A stretch of 64,000 nucleotides of DNA from assembly GCF_902459535.1 (NCBI RefSeq), contig NZ_LR699554.1, positions 1,736,001 through 1,800,000 on the forward strand. The letters are read 5' to 3'. This DNA is from Paraburkholderia dioscoreae (GTDB lineage Bacteria > Pseudomonadota > Gammaproteobacteria > Burkholderiales > Burkholderiaceae). How positions within the stretch are numbered: the stretch's first letter is position 1; every line of letters starts with the position of its first letter. Shown here piece after piece: positions 25,268 through 34,983 of the stretch. The notes under the pieces were generated by a model. It had not been told where the DNA came from. It ran no database searches and was given only the letters and a program-made list of their open reading frames with translations. The position numbers and the translations under genes were made by a program.

Positions 25268-28200
25268 ATGTGGATCGTCAGGCTCGCGCTGCGCCGCCCT
25301 TATACCTTCGTGGTCCTCGCCGTGCTGATTTTTATCGCCGGCCCGCTCGCGATACTGCGCACACCGACCGATATTTTTCCGAACATCAATATCCCGGTGG
25401 TCAGCATTGTCTGGACCTATAATGGCTTCTCCGCCCAGGACATGGCCAATCGCATCACGTCCAACTACGAGCGCGCGCTGACCTCGGACGTCGACGATAT
25501 CGAGCATATCGAGTCGCAATCGCTGAACGGCGTCTCTGTAGTGAAGATCTTTTTCCATCCGGGCGCGGATATCAATCGGGCGATTGCCGAAGCGGCGTCC
25601 AATTCGGCGTCGATCCTGCGCGTGCTGCCGCCCGGCACGTTGCCGCCGAACATCATTACGTATAACGCGTCGACGGTGCCGATCCTGCAGCTTGGCCTGT
25701 CCAGCAACACGCTCTCGGAACAGCAGCTCTACGACCTCGGCAACAGCCAGATCCGCACGCAACTGGCAACGGTGCAAGGCGCGTCGGTGCCGCTGCCGTT
25801 CGGCGGCAAGGTCCGCCAGATCATGGTGGATATCGATCCGCGCGCCTTGCAGGCCAAAGGCCTCGCGCCGCTCGACGTGGTCAACGCCGTCAACGCGCAG
25901 AACCTGATCCTGCCGGGCGGCACGGCGAAGATCGGCACGAAGGAATACAACGTGCAGATGAACGGCAGCACCGACACCGTGGCGGCGCTCAACGATCTGC
26001 CGATCAAGACCGTGGCCGGCGGCGTGGTCTATGTGCGCGACGTCGCTCACGTGCGCGACGGCTATGCGCCGCAGACCAACATCGTGCGCAGCGACGGCAA
26101 ACGCGCCGCGCTCCTCACCATCGAAAAATCCGGCAGTACGTCGACGCTCACCATCATCCAGCAGGTCAAGTCGATGCTGCCGCATATCGCCGCCGGCCTG
26201 CCGAGCGCGCTGCACATCACCGCGCTCTCGGACCAGTCCGTGTTCGTGAAGTCGGCGGTGGTGGGCGTGGCGCGCGAGGCCTTGATCGCCGCCGCTCTCA
26301 CCGCCGTGATGATCCTGCTGTTTCTCGGCAGCTGGCGCGCCACGCTGATCATCGCGGTGTCGATTCCGCTCGCCGTGCTGACCTCGCTGATCGCGCTGTC
26401 CGCGCTCGGGCAGACCATCAACATCATGACGCTCGGCGGCCTCGCGCTCGCGGTGGGGATTCTCGTCGACGACGCCACGGTCGCAATCGAAAACATCACG
26501 CACCATCTGGAGAACGGCGAGCCGCTATACGACGCGATCCTGAACGGCTCGGGCGAAATCGCCGTGCCGACGTTCGTCTCGACCCTGTCGATCTGTATCG
26601 TGTTCGTGCCGATGTTCCTGCTCTCAGGCGTGGCGCGCTATCTGTTCGTACCGCTCGCGGAAGCGGTGGTGTTCGCGATGATCGCGTCGTACTTCTTCTC
26701 GCGCACGCTGGTGCCGACGCTCGCCATGTACCTGATGCGCGCGCGCAGCAATGCGCCCGTCACCGGCAACGGCCCGATTGCGCGGCTGATCCGCTTTCAG
26801 GCCGGGTTCGAGCACCGTTTCGAATTGCTGCGCGAACGCTATCGCGGCGTGCTCGCCGCGGCGATCGCGAGTCCGCGGCGCTTTATCGCGATCTTTCTGC
26901 TGCTTTGCCTCGGCTCGCTCGCGCTGGTGCCGTTTGCGGGGCGCGACTTCTTCCCGGCCGTGGATACCGGCGAGATCCGCCTGCATCTGCGTGCGCCGAC
27001 CGGCACGCGGATCGAGGACACCGCGAGCATCACCGACCAGGTCGAAGCGCGTGTGCGCGACGTGATTCCGAAGCAGCAGCTCGCGGCGATTCTGGACAAC
27101 ATCGGCGTGCCGGTGAGCGGTATCAATCTGACCTACGACTCGTCGGATCCGATCGGCCCCGAAGATGCCGACGTGATGATCACGCTCGCGCCGAAACACA
27201 AGCCGACCGCGCAATACGTGGCGACGCTGCGCACCACGCTCACCAAAGATTTCCCCGGCGTGACGTTCGCCTTCCTGCCCGCGGATATCGTCAGCCAGAT
27301 TCTCAACTTCGGCCTGCCCGCGCCGATCGACATCCAGATTGTCGGCAACAAGTTCGACGCCAACCGCGCTGTGGCGAACCGCCTGCTCGCGCAACTGCGC
27401 GGCGTGCGCGGCCTCGTCGACGCGCGCATCCAGCAGCCCGGCGACGCGCCCGCGATCAACGTCAACGTGGATCGCACCCGCGCGATTCAGGCCGGCCTGC
27501 TGCAACGCGACGTGTCGCAGAACCTGCTGATCGCGCTGTCCGGCAGTTCGCAGACCTCGCCGAACTTCTGGCTCGACCCGCACAACGGCGTGAGCTATCC
27601 GCTCATGGCGATGATGCCGCAGTACGACATCAACTCACTGCAAGCGCTCGCCAATATTCCGGTCGCGCAGAAAGGCGGCGCGACGTCGCCCGCGGCGGCA
27701 GCCTCGTTCTCGGCGAGCGGCGCGGGCCCCGCGCCGCAAAACCTGCTCGGCGCCTTGAGCACGCTGACACGCGGCACGCAGCAAGCCGTGGTCTCGCACT
27801 ACAACGTGCAGCCGGTGCTCGATATTTTCGCGTCGGTGCAAGGGCGCGATCTCGGCGGCGTGGCGGCGGACGTGAACCGGCTCGTCGAGCAGATCCGGCC
27901 GCAACTGCCGCCGGGCGCGTCCATCGTGGTACGCGGCCAGGTGCAGGCCATGCACGATTCGTTCAGCGGCCTCGCAAGCGGCCTCGTGTTCGCCATCGGC
28001 CTCGTCTATCTGCTGATGGTCGTCAATTTCCAGTCGTGGCTCGACCCGTTCATCATCATCAGCGGCTTGCCGGGTTCGCTCGCGGGGATTGCGTGGATGC
28101 TGTTCAGCACCGGCACCCGCCTGAGCGTGCCGGCGCTCACCGGCACGATTCTGTGTATCGGCATTGCCACGGCGAACAGCATTCTCGTCATCAACACCGC

Positions 28201-28513
28201 CCGCGAAGCCCACCAGGCCGGCCAGCCGCCGCTCGCGGCCGCGCTCGAAGCCGGCTTCAGCCGCTTCCGTCCAGTGCTGATGACCGCGCTCGCCATGCTG
28301 ATCGGCATGCTGCCGATGGCGCTCGGCCTCGGCGACGGCGGCGAACAGAACGCGCCGCTCGGCCGCGCCGTGATCGGCGGCCTCGCGCTCGGCACGATGT
28401 CGACCTTGCTGTTCGTCCCGGTCGTCTACGGGATGGTGCATGCGTGGCTCGACAAGCGCCGCGCGGCACGCAGCGAAAAAGCCGAATCCGCCGTCCCCGC
28501 CCGCACCCTTTGA
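25268..28513 (+). CDS. RND efflux pump inner-membrane transporter (HAE1/MdtB-like)
   Basis: A 1081-residue RND permease with the expected 12-TM plan: TM1 near the N-terminus, a large periplasmic loop (about residues 35-335), TM2-6, a second loop, and TM8-12. It shows PTDIFPNINIPVV after TM1 and GILVDDATVAIENI in TM4 with the proton-relay aspartate pair. The lack of heavy-metal CusA/CzcA motifs suggests an organic substrate rather than metals. The start at 25268 (MWIVRLALRRPYTF) follows a weak AGGA. It is first in a three-gene operon with adaptor and outer-membrane factor, an order opposite to the common adaptor-first layout. Probably activated by the two-component system at 31325-33462. Confidence 0.93.
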   Translation: MWIVRLALRRPYTFVVLAVLIFIAGPLAILRTPTDIFPNINIPVVSIVWTYNGFSAQDMANRITSNYERALTSDVDDIEHIESQSLNGVSVVKIFFHPGADINRAIAEAASNSASILRVLPPGTLPPNIITYNASTVPILQLGLSSNTLSEQQLYDLGNSQIRTQLATVQGASVPLPFGGKVRQIMVDIDPRALQAKGLAPLDVVNAVNAQNLILPGGTAKIGTKEYNVQMNGSTDTVAALNDLPIKTVAGGVVYVRDVAHVRDGYAPQTNIVRSDGKRAALLTIEKSGSTSTLTIIQQVKSMLPHIAAGLPSALHITALSDQSVFVKSAVVGVAREALIAAALTAVMILLFLGSWRATLIIAVSIPLAVLTSLIALSALGQTINIMTLGGLALAVGILVDDATVAIENITHHLENGEPLYDAILNGSGEIAVPTFVSTLSICIVFVPMFLLSGVARYLFVPLAEAVVFAMIASYFFSRTLVPTLAMYLMRARSNAPVTGNGPIARLIRFQAGFEHRFELLRERYRGVLAAAIASPRRFIAIFLLLCLGSLALVPFAGRDFFPAVDTGEIRLHLRAPTGTRIEDTASITDQVEARVRDVIPKQQLAAILDNIGVPVSGINLTYDSSDPIGPEDADVMITLAPKHKPTAQYVATLRTTLTKDFPGVTFAFLPADIVSQILNFGLPAPIDIQIVGNKFDANRAVANRLLAQLRGVRGLVDARIQQPGDAPAINVNVDRTRAIQAGLLQRDVSQNLLIALSGSSQTSPNFWLDPHNGVSYPLMAMMPQYDINSLQALANIPVAQKGGATSPAAAASFSASGAGPAPQNLLGALSTLTRGTQQAVVSHYNVQPVLDIFASVQGRDLGGVAADVNRLVEQIRPQLPPGASIVVRGQVQAMHDSFSGLASGLVFAIGLVYLLMVVNFQSWLDPFIIISGLPGSLAGIAWMLFSTGTRLSVPALTGTILCIGIATANSILVINTAREAHQAGQPPLAAALEAGFSRFRPVLMTALAMLIGMLPMALGLGDGGEQNAPLGRAVIGGLALGTMSTLLFVPVVYGMVHAWLDKRRAARSEKAESAVPARTL

Positions 28514-28532
28514 TTTCGACGAGACCTATGCC

Positions 28533-29792
28533 ATGAACGATTCATCACTTCAGCCGGGGCTTGGTGAGCAGCCACCCAAGGCCGTGAAAACCACCCACAC
28601 CGCTCACGCCGGCGCCGCTCACCCCGCGCCCGAGCCCGACCCACACGCGAAACCGCGCCGCCGTCTGTGGCCGTTCGCACTGGGCGGCCTCGCCGTGGCG
28701 CTGCTGATCGCCGGCATCGTGCCGCGCCTTCATGCCAGCGCCGCGCTCACCGAGCAAACACAAGCGCAAAGCATGCTCGTCGTGTCGGTGGTCAAGCCGC
28801 GCCCCGCGCCGAGCGTGAATGAACTGCTGCTGCCCGGCTCCGTGATGCCGTTCGCCGAAGCCTCGATCTACGCGCGCACGAGCGGCTATCTCGCGCACTG
28901 GAACACCGACATCGGCACGCAGGTGAAAAGCGGGCAGGTTCTCGCGACGATCGAAGCGCCCGATCTGGACGCGCAACTGCGCCAGGCCCGCGCCGACGAA
29001 GCCACCGCGCAGGCCAATTTCGACTACGCGAAGACCACCGCGCAGCGCTGGGAGGACATGCTGAAGACCCAGTCGGTCGCGCAGCAGGACGCCGACGCCA
29101 AGGTCAGCGACATGGAAGCGCGCCGCGCAATGCTGGCGTCGGCGCAGGCCAATGTCGCACATCTGGCCGAACTGGTCTCGTACGAGAAAATCACCGCGCC
29201 GTTCGACGGCGTGATCACCGCACGCAACGTGGACGTCGGCGCACTGGTGACGGCGGGCGGCACGCCCGGCACCGCGGGCATGTCGGGCGAGCTGTTCCAT
29301 ATCCAGCAGAACGGCGTGCTGCGAGTGTTCGTCGACGTGCCGCAGAACGACGCGCCTTACGTCACGCCGGCCACCGGCGTCTATCTGAGCGCCCAGCAGT
29401 ATCCGGGCCGCCGCATCCCCGCGAAGGTGGCGCGCAGCACCGGCTCGATCGATCCGTCGAGCCGCACGCTGCGCGTCGAGGTGGACGTCGACAACAAGGA
29501 CGGCGCGCTGATGCCCGGCGCTTACACGCAGGTGCATCTGCAGCTGCAATCGGCCACGCCGGCGCTCGACGTGCCCGTCAGCGCCCTGCTGTTCCGGCCG
29601 GACGGCGTGACGGTCGCGGTGGTGGACAGCAATGGCCGCGCGGTGCTGAAGACCGTGCATATCGGCCGCGATTTCGGCACGCACGTGGAAATCACGACGG
29701 GACTCGCCGCCACCGACCGCGTGATCGACAACCCGAGCGATTCGCTGAGCACCGGCCAGATGGTTCAGATCATGCCGGCCATGCACGGCTGA
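28533..29792 (+). CDS. RND efflux periplasmic adaptor (membrane fusion protein)
   Basis: A 419-residue HlyD/AcrA-type adaptor. An unusually long cytoplasmic N-terminus (about 50 residues, rich in His, Ala and Pro) precedes a single TM helix (WPFALGGLAVALLIAGIVP). The lipoyl half-motifs are YLAHWNTDIGTQVKSGQVLA and YEKITAPFDGVITARNVDVG, separated by an alpha-hairpin rich in Ala and Gln, then a beta-barrel domain. There is no lipobox, so it is anchored by the TM helix. It starts 20 bp after the RND gene. Confidence 0.92.
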   Translation: MNDSSLQPGLGEQPPKAVKTTHTAHAGAAHPAPEPDPHAKPRRRLWPFALGGLAVALLIAGIVPRLHASAALTEQTQAQSMLVVSVVKPRPAPSVNELLLPGSVMPFAEASIYARTSGYLAHWNTDIGTQVKSGQVLATIEAPDLDAQLRQARADEATAQANFDYAKTTAQRWEDMLKTQSVAQQDADAKVSDMEARRAMLASAQANVAHLAELVSYEKITAPFDGVITARNVDVGALVTAGGTPGTAGMSGELFHIQQNGVLRVFVDVPQNDAPYVTPATGVYLSAQQYPGRRIPAKVARSTGSIDPSSRTLRVEVDVDNKDGALMPGAYTQVHLQLQSATPALDVPVSALLFRPDGVTVAVVDSNGRAVLKTVHIGRDFGTHVEITTGLAATDRVIDNPSDSLSTGQMVQIMPAMHG

Positions 29793-29819
29793 GCGCCTCA
29801 TCACAGAAAGGATCCGCCG

Positions 29820-31277
29820 ATGTTCTCCCTGTCTCTTTCACGACCGCTGCCGCGCCGCGCGCTGGCGGCCACGCTGATCGGCGCGCTGCTCAGCGCGTGC
29901 TCGACCCTGCCGCCCTATCAGCGCCCGAGCGCCGAGATCCCCGCGCACTACGCGGGCGCCGCGCCCGGCTGGGCGCAAGCCGCGCCAGGCGACGCCGCAC
30001 CGCGCGGCCCCTGGTGGACGATCTTCAACGATCCGGTGCTCGATCAGCTCGAAGCGCGCATCGACATATCGAACCAGACCGTGCGCAAAGCGGTCGCGCA
30101 GGTTCAGCAAGCGCGCTCGATGGTGGACTATCAGCGCGCCGGCTTCTTCCCGACGATCACCGCCGGTGTCGCGCAGGACCGTTACCGGACCTCGCAGAAC
30201 GTCGAAGGAAAGTCGCTCGCGGGCAAGACCGTGCCGGATTATTCCGCGGGCGTGGCGGCGAGCTGGGAGCCGGATCTGTTCGGTCGGGTGCGCGACAGTG
30301 TGAACGGTGCGCAGGCCGACGCTCAGGCGAGCGAAGCGGACCTCGAAGGCGTGCGCCTCGCGATGAGCGCGGATCTGGCCATCGACTATTTCTCGCTGCG
30401 CTCGCTCGACACGCAAAAGAAGCTGCTCGACGACAGCGTGAGCGCCTACGCCGTCGCGCTGAAGCTCCTGCAGCAGCAGTTGAAAAACGGCGCGATCGAC
30501 GCCTCCGCCGTGGCGCAGGCCACGACGCAACTCGAAGCGACGCGCACCCAGGACACCGACATCGACGTGACACGCTCGCAGATGCAGCACGCGATCGCCA
30601 CGTTGATCGGCGAGCCGGCTTCGAACTTCACGCTGCCGCCGAACGGCTCCGCTGTGACGCCGCCCGCGATTCCGCCCGGCTTGCCGTCGCAACTGCTGGA
30701 ACGGCGCCCCGATATCGCCGCCGCTGAACGGCGCGTGGCGTCGGCGAACGCGCAGATCGGCGTGGCGCATGCGGCGTTTTTTCCGGACCTCGTGCTGTCC
30801 GCGAGCGCCGGGCTCGAAAGCTCGTTCTTCGCCCCGTGGCTAAGCGCGCCGAGCCTGTTCTGGTCGCTCGGGCCGCAACTGGCCGGCACGCTGTTCGACG
30901 GCGGCAAACGCAAGGCCAGCCTGCACGGCGCCACCGCGCAATACGACGGCGCCGTGGCGGATTATCGTCAGTCGGTGCTGGTGGCGTTCCAGCAGGTCGA
31001 AGACAACCTCTCCGCGCTGCACTCCCTCGCCGACGAAGCCGTCAGCCAGCAGCGCGCCACCACCGCCGCGGATCTGTCGTTGCAGCTCACCACGAACCGT
31101 TTCAACGCCGGCGCAGTCAGCTATCTCGACGTGGTCACGGCGCAGACGATCGCGCTTTCGAACCAGCGGATCGCGGATCAGATCGCCGCGCGGCAGTTGG
31201 AGTCGAGTGTGCTGCTGCTGGAGGCGTTGGGCGGGACGTGGGGCAATGGAAGCAGGAGCGCGGCGGGTGCGGCTTAG
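29820..31277 (+). CDS. Outer-membrane efflux lipoprotein (NodT/OprM family)
   Basis: A 485-residue TolC-like channel. The signal peptide ends in a lipobox (LLSAC, Cys27), so it is a lipoprotein. Two OEP repeats cover residues 60-265 and 280-470, with the typical PWWTIFNDPVLDQLEARI start and LLERRPDIAAAERRVASANAQIGVAHAAFFPDL between them. It completes the tripartite pump. AAAGGATC precedes the ATG, 28 bp after the adaptor. Confidence 0.93.
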   Translation: MFSLSLSRPLPRRALAATLIGALLSACSTLPPYQRPSAEIPAHYAGAAPGWAQAAPGDAAPRGPWWTIFNDPVLDQLEARIDISNQTVRKAVAQVQQARSMVDYQRAGFFPTITAGVAQDRYRTSQNVEGKSLAGKTVPDYSAGVAASWEPDLFGRVRDSVNGAQADAQASEADLEGVRLAMSADLAIDYFSLRSLDTQKKLLDDSVSAYAVALKLLQQQLKNGAIDASAVAQATTQLEATRTQDTDIDVTRSQMQHAIATLIGEPASNFTLPPNGSAVTPPAIPPGLPSQLLERRPDIAAAERRVASANAQIGVAHAAFFPDLVLSASAGLESSFFAPWLSAPSLFWSLGPQLAGTLFDGGKRKASLHGATAQYDGAVADYRQSVLVAFQQVEDNLSALHSLADEAVSQQRATTAADLSLQLTTNRFNAGAVSYLDVVTAQTIALSNQRIADQIAARQLESSVLLLEALGGTWGNGSRSAAGAA

Positions 31278-31324
31278 GGACAACTTGGGTCAACTTCGGG
31301 TCAAGCTGGGCTCGCCTCGCGCGT

Positions 31325-32785
31325 TCACGCGCTGCGCCGGAACGTCAGCACGAACCGCGTGCTCCGCGCATCGCTCTGCGCGTGCACGGACCCGCCGTGC
31401 AGTTCCATGATCGTGCGCACGATAGCGAGCCCGAGCCCCGTGGAGCCGGAAGACCCTTGCGACAACCCCGCCGACGGCAGCGCACTGCGCGACGGATCGA
31501 CCCGGTAGAAGCGGTCGAAAATCCGTTCGATGTGCTCGGCCGGAATCGGCTGCCCCTGGTTCTCCACGGTCACGCGCACTGCGTCGGCCGACTCGCTAGC
31601 GTCCAGCGCGATCTCGCCGCCCGGCGGCGTATAGCGAATGGCGTTGGCAAGCAGATTGCTCACGGCGCGGCGGAACAGTTCGAGATCCGCGGTCAGACCG
31701 GCCGCGCCGCTGACGCGCACGCGCACATTCGCGTCCTCGGCAATCCCTTCGAAGTAGTCGGCGATATGCGCCAACTCCTGCCCCACATCGAACGCACGCA
31801 TATGCTTGACGAACTGCGGATGCTCGGCGCGCGCCAGAAACAGCACGTTCTCGATCATCTTCGAGAGCCGGTCGCACTCTTCCAGATTCGACGCGAGCAC
31901 CGATTCGTATTCGTCGACGGAACGCGGCCGCGCCAGCGCGACTTCAGCGGCGCCGCGCATGTTGCTGAGCGGCGTGCGCATGTCGTGTGCAAGGTCGGCG
32001 GTGAAACGTGACAGACGCTGAAAACCGTGCTCGACGCGCTCGAGCATCGCGTTCAGCGCGGCCACCAGCGTTTCGAGTTCGCTCGGCACGCGCGCCACCG
32101 CGATTCGCGTATGCAGGCGATTCACTGTGACGAGGCCCGCGCTCGCCGCGATATCGCGCAACGGCCGCAGCGCGGCACGAATCAGCAGGTAGCCGAGCAG
32201 CACGGCCAGCAGCACGCCGGCCACGCCCGCCAGGTTGAGCTTGTCGCGGTAACGGTCCAGCAGGAGCCAGCGGTCGCTCATGTTGCGCGCCACCAGCACG
32301 CTTGCCGTGTCGCCGTCGCGCAGCCGCGCGTCGGTGAGAATGCCGCGGATCGGCGCGCCGTTGCGGCCGGTCCAATCGCCGATATCGGCTTCCGTAATGC
32401 GCTCGGTTGCCGCCACTCGCGTGAGCGGCGGCAACGCCGCCAGCGTTGCGGCGCCGCTCGCCGCATCCGGCGCCGCGAGCACGCCGGCGATGTTGTGTTC
32501 GATCGCCCGCGCGCCGTCGGGATCGAACACTTCCATCGACATGGCTTCGTTGCCCAGCACGATGCTGGTCAAGCGCTCACTGTGGTCGCGAATGCCCTGC
32601 GCCGTGTCCAGTTCCTCGGCGAGCCGCCGTGCATGACGCGCGGCGAGCACGATGTCGAGATTGTCCTGCGCCTTGATCTGCTTTTCGAGCGCGAGATACA
32701 GAAAACTGCCGACCAGCACGAAAACCGCCAGCGTCGTGGCGCCGAACGCCAGCGCGAGCGTCGCGGCGAGCGAGCGGCCGCGCAT
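31325..32785 (-). CDS. Sensor histidine kinase of the CusS/IrlS (heavy-metal sensor-like) family
   Basis: A 486-residue membrane kinase. TM1 spans residues 8-32, a periplasmic sensor covers about 33-183, and TM2 spans 184-205, followed by HAMP, the H-box LAHDMRTPLSN (His267) and a HATPase_c domain with N-box LLANAIRYTPPGG, G1-like VTVENQG and G2 GSTGLGLAI. It autophosphorylates and passes phosphate to the regulator at 32785, with which it overlaps by one base (TGATG). It is convergent with the RND operon. The absence of obvious metal ligands in the sensor loop and the neighbouring HAE1-type pump make an organic inducer plausible. Confidence 0.9.
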   Translation of the reverse strand: MRGRSLAATLALAFGATTLAVFVLVGSFLYLALEKQIKAQDNLDIVLAARHARRLAEELDTAQGIRDHSERLTSIVLGNEAMSMEVFDPDGARAIEHNIAGVLAAPDAASGAATLAALPPLTRVAATERITEADIGDWTGRNGAPIRGILTDARLRDGDTASVLVARNMSDRWLLLDRYRDKLNLAGVAGVLLAVLLGYLLIRAALRPLRDIAASAGLVTVNRLHTRIAVARVPSELETLVAALNAMLERVEHGFQRLSRFTADLAHDMRTPLSNMRGAAEVALARPRSVDEYESVLASNLEECDRLSKMIENVLFLARAEHPQFVKHMRAFDVGQELAHIADYFEGIAEDANVRVRVSGAAGLTADLELFRRAVSNLLANAIRYTPPGGEIALDASESADAVRVTVENQGQPIPAEHIERIFDRFYRVDPSRSALPSAGLSQGSSGSTGLGLAIVRTIMELHGGSVHAQSDARSTRFVLTFRRSA

Positions 32786-33462
32786 CAGGCCGTGTCCTTC
32801 AGTTCGAGCACATAGCCCACGCCGCGCACGGTGTGAATCAGCTTGACGGGAAAGTTATCGTCGATCTTGGTGCGCAAGCGGCGGATCGCGACTTCGACCA
32901 CATTGGTGTCGCTGTCGAAATTCATATCCCACACGTACGACGCGATCTGCGTGCGGCTCAGCACTTCGCCCTGACGCCGCGCGAGCAGTTGCAGCAGCGA
33001 GAATTCACGCGGCGTGAGATCGATGCGCGTGCCGCCGCGCTTCACGCGCCGGCGGTTCACGTCCATTTCCAGGTCGCCCACCTTGATCAGTTCGCTTTCG
33101 CGCGGCGGCCCGCGGCGGGCCAGCGTGCGCACGCGGGCCAGCAGTTCGACGAAGGCAAAAGGTTTGACGAGGTAATCGTCCGCGCCGAGTTCGAGGCCGC
33201 GCACGCGGTCGTCCACGTCGTCGCGCGCGGTGAGGAACAGCACGGGCGTGGTGCGCGTGGTGCGCAAGGTCTTGACGACGCCCCAGCCGTCCATGCCGGG
33301 CAACATCACGTCGAGCACGATCACGTCGTACTCTTCTTCGAGGGCGAGGATCAGCCCTTGCGGGCCGTCGTTCGCCACGTCGACCGCGTAGCCGGATTCT
33401 TCCAGGCCTTTCTTCAGATAGGCCGCTGTTTTCAGCTCGTCCTCGATTACCAGGATTCGCAT
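32785..33462 (-). CDS. OmpR/CusR-IrlR-family response regulator
   Basis: A 225-residue regulator. The receiver domain has the acidic pair EDE at its start, phospho-acceptor Asp51 in VIVLDVMLPGMDGW and the conserved Lys in DYLVKPFAFVELLARV. The C-terminal winged helix carries LTPREFSLLQLLARRQGEVLSRTQI and the recognition helix NVVEVAIRRLRTKID. GGAG precedes the ATG. The box AT[TA]AC-N6-GT[TA]AT upstream of this gene and twice upstream of the RND operon is its probable binding site. Confidence 0.92.
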   Translation of the reverse strand: MRILVIEDELKTAAYLKKGLEESGYAVDVANDGPQGLILALEEEYDVIVLDVMLPGMDGWGVVKTLRTTRTTPVLFLTARDDVDDRVRGLELGADDYLVKPFAFVELLARVRTLARRGPPRESELIKVGDLEMDVNRRRVKRGGTRIDLTPREFSLLQLLARRQGEVLSRTQIASYVWDMNFDSDTNVVEVAIRRLRTKIDDNFPVKLIHTVRGVGYVLELKDTA

Positions 33463-33480
33463 CGGTTGCTCCGCTTTGCG

Positions 33481-33535
33481 TTGACGGTGAAATCATACCG
33501 TCAAGCACTCGGGCGCGTGATTACGATCCGGTAAT
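33481..33535 (-). promoter_or_regulatory. Regulatory region of the two-component operon
   Basis: It contains a perfect 8-bp inverted repeat TTGACGGT/ACCGTCAA with an 8-bp spacer (33481-33504) and the box ATTAC-N6-GTAAT (33520-33535). The latter matches both boxes upstream of the RND pump, consistent with autoregulation. The inverted repeat begins 19 bp ahead of the start codon. Confidence 0.45.
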
Positions 33536-33545
33536 GTTCGCGCGC

Positions 33546-34751
33546 TCACTCCGCATGCGCGCGGCCCGTTTCCGAAGAAGCCTGCATGGCGGGCGCCAGC
33601 GCCGCTCCATCTTCCCCCGCATGCGGCGCCGCAGCACCGGCGTGCCGCAGCTTCTTCGCCCTGCCGATCAGCTCGCGGGTCAAACGCCGCGCGCGAATCG
33701 CCGCGAGGCCCCAGTTCGAATTGATGGTCTGCACGGTCCACGCGGTGGTCGCTTCGCCGCGCGACCAGTACGCCTTGAAGTCTTCGGTGCCGACGCCGAA
33801 ATCGAGGTCGTAGCCGCTGTCGAAGGCCCATTTCACGCATTGCTCGACGGCGATCAGGCCCGGGCAGAACTTGCCGTAGTGCGGGTCGAAGCCGGCGAAG
33901 ATCGCGCTCGCCCACGGATTGCCCACGCTCGCGATGATCGCGGCCACCGGCGTTTCGTCCAGTGTGACCACGATCAGGCGCGCCATCGAGGGCACTTCGC
34001 CCGAATAGATCAGCTTGCCCAGGAAGCGCTCGAACTCGGGCAGATCGAGCCATACGCTGCGCTTGCCGACGCGATCGCTCCACGCCCGTTTACATTTGAA
34101 CATCCACTCGATGATGGATGCCGTTTCGCTTTCTTCCGCCGGATCGAACGTGCGCACGGCGACCGTGCCTTCTTTCGACAACTTCTTCGCGAAGCCGCCG
34201 GGCCGCTTGCCGAACAGAGTGCCAAGCGTCTGGCAATACGCGTCCCAACTGCCGTGCCCGCGCAACCTGGCGACGGACGCGTTGTGCGCCTCGCTGAACA
34301 GGATCCTGCGTTCCCGCATAACGAGCGTGTACAGTTCGAGCCGCTCACGCACGTACGGCAGGTGGATGAAGTCGGCGCCGCAACGCCGGCGAGCCGTGTC
34401 CCACGCGCCCGCCACCCGCGCCGCGGCCGCTTCGCCGGCCTCGACCAGCACGCTCGTGAAGTCGCCGCCCTGCGGGCCGAGCGGCACGAGATAGGTCCAC
34501 AGCGAGCGTTTGACCGCTTCGAGCGGCCAGATCATCACCAGCTTTCCGTCTTCGCGGCACACAATGCATTTCAGCTTGCGGCCATGCGGCTTCGACACGT
34601 GCTTCCATGCCAGCCAGCAAAACGCGAACGACTGATAGCAATAGCCTTGCGCGTTTGACCACAGCGCGTCCCATTCGGGCTGCAGGGCGCGAAATTCAGC
34701 TTCGTCGCTGATGACGTCGTAGCGCCGTGTGGTCCGGGTTGTCTCATCCAT
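33546..34751 (-). CDS. FemAB/CelD-like GNAT acetyltransferase
   Basis: A 401-residue protein of the Acetyltransf_6 (BioF2-like/CelD) group. It begins with EFRALQPEWDALWSNAQGYCYQSFAFCWLAW, the usual start of this family, and residues 180-330 hold the GNAT core, including VAAIIASVGNPWASAIFAGFDPHYGKFCPG and DLDFGVGTEDFKAYWSRGE. Members are associated with polysaccharide or cell-envelope modification; the substrate here is unknown. The last 40 residues are low-complexity Ala/Gly. It is separated from its neighbours by 83 and 232 bp and is probably a single gene. Confidence 0.78.
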   Translation of the reverse strand: MDETTRTTRRYDVISDEAEFRALQPEWDALWSNAQGYCYQSFAFCWLAWKHVSKPHGRKLKCIVCREDGKLVMIWPLEAVKRSLWTYLVPLGPQGGDFTSVLVEAGEAAAARVAGAWDTARRRCGADFIHLPYVRERLELYTLVMRERRILFSEAHNASVARLRGHGSWDAYCQTLGTLFGKRPGGFAKKLSKEGTVAVRTFDPAEESETASIIEWMFKCKRAWSDRVGKRSVWLDLPEFERFLGKLIYSGEVPSMARLIVVTLDETPVAAIIASVGNPWASAIFAGFDPHYGKFCPGLIAVEQCVKWAFDSGYDLDFGVGTEDFKAYWSRGEATTAWTVQTINSNWGLAAIRARRLTRELIGRAKKLRHAGAAAPHAGEDGAALAPAMQASSETGRAHAE

Positions 34752-34895
34752 GTCGCCTCACACCGTAGCGTGTCGTGTTTTTTGTTCCCGAGCCGGTCAG
34801 TGGGGAAAGCGCGGACGCCGGACCCCGCCGGCGCCGACTGGAGCGGGTGACATGAGCATGCTCCGACGCATGCTTAAGGTGTGTGCGGCGCCGCA

Positions 34896-34935
34896 CGCTG
34901 CAATGCGGCGTGACGGCGGTTCCGGTATTGCAGCG
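34896..34935 (-). terminator. Hairpin downstream of the guanidine ABC ATPase gene
   Basis: CGCTGCAAT (34896-34904) pairs perfectly with ATTGCAGCG (34927-34935) around a 22-nt loop, 48 bp past the ATPase stop. A 14-bp palindrome (34883-34896) abuts it. No T-run was seen. The remaining 232-bp gap (34752-34983) holds no gene. Confidence 0.4.
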
Positions 34936-34983
34936 CCGGAAGGCGCACGTGACGGCGCCGCCGGGGGGTGCGCGGGTTGCACG

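Noticed and set aside
25268..28513. Heavy-metal (CusA/CzcA) RND pump, suggested by the CusS/IrlS-like kinase
   Set aside because: The transporter follows the HAE1 pattern and shows none of the metal-type motifs I would expect.
26905..28536. A 543-codon alternative frame inside the RND transporter gene
   Set aside because: Same-strand shadow; Arg-rich and without hydrophobic segments, while the main frame gives a full RND protein.
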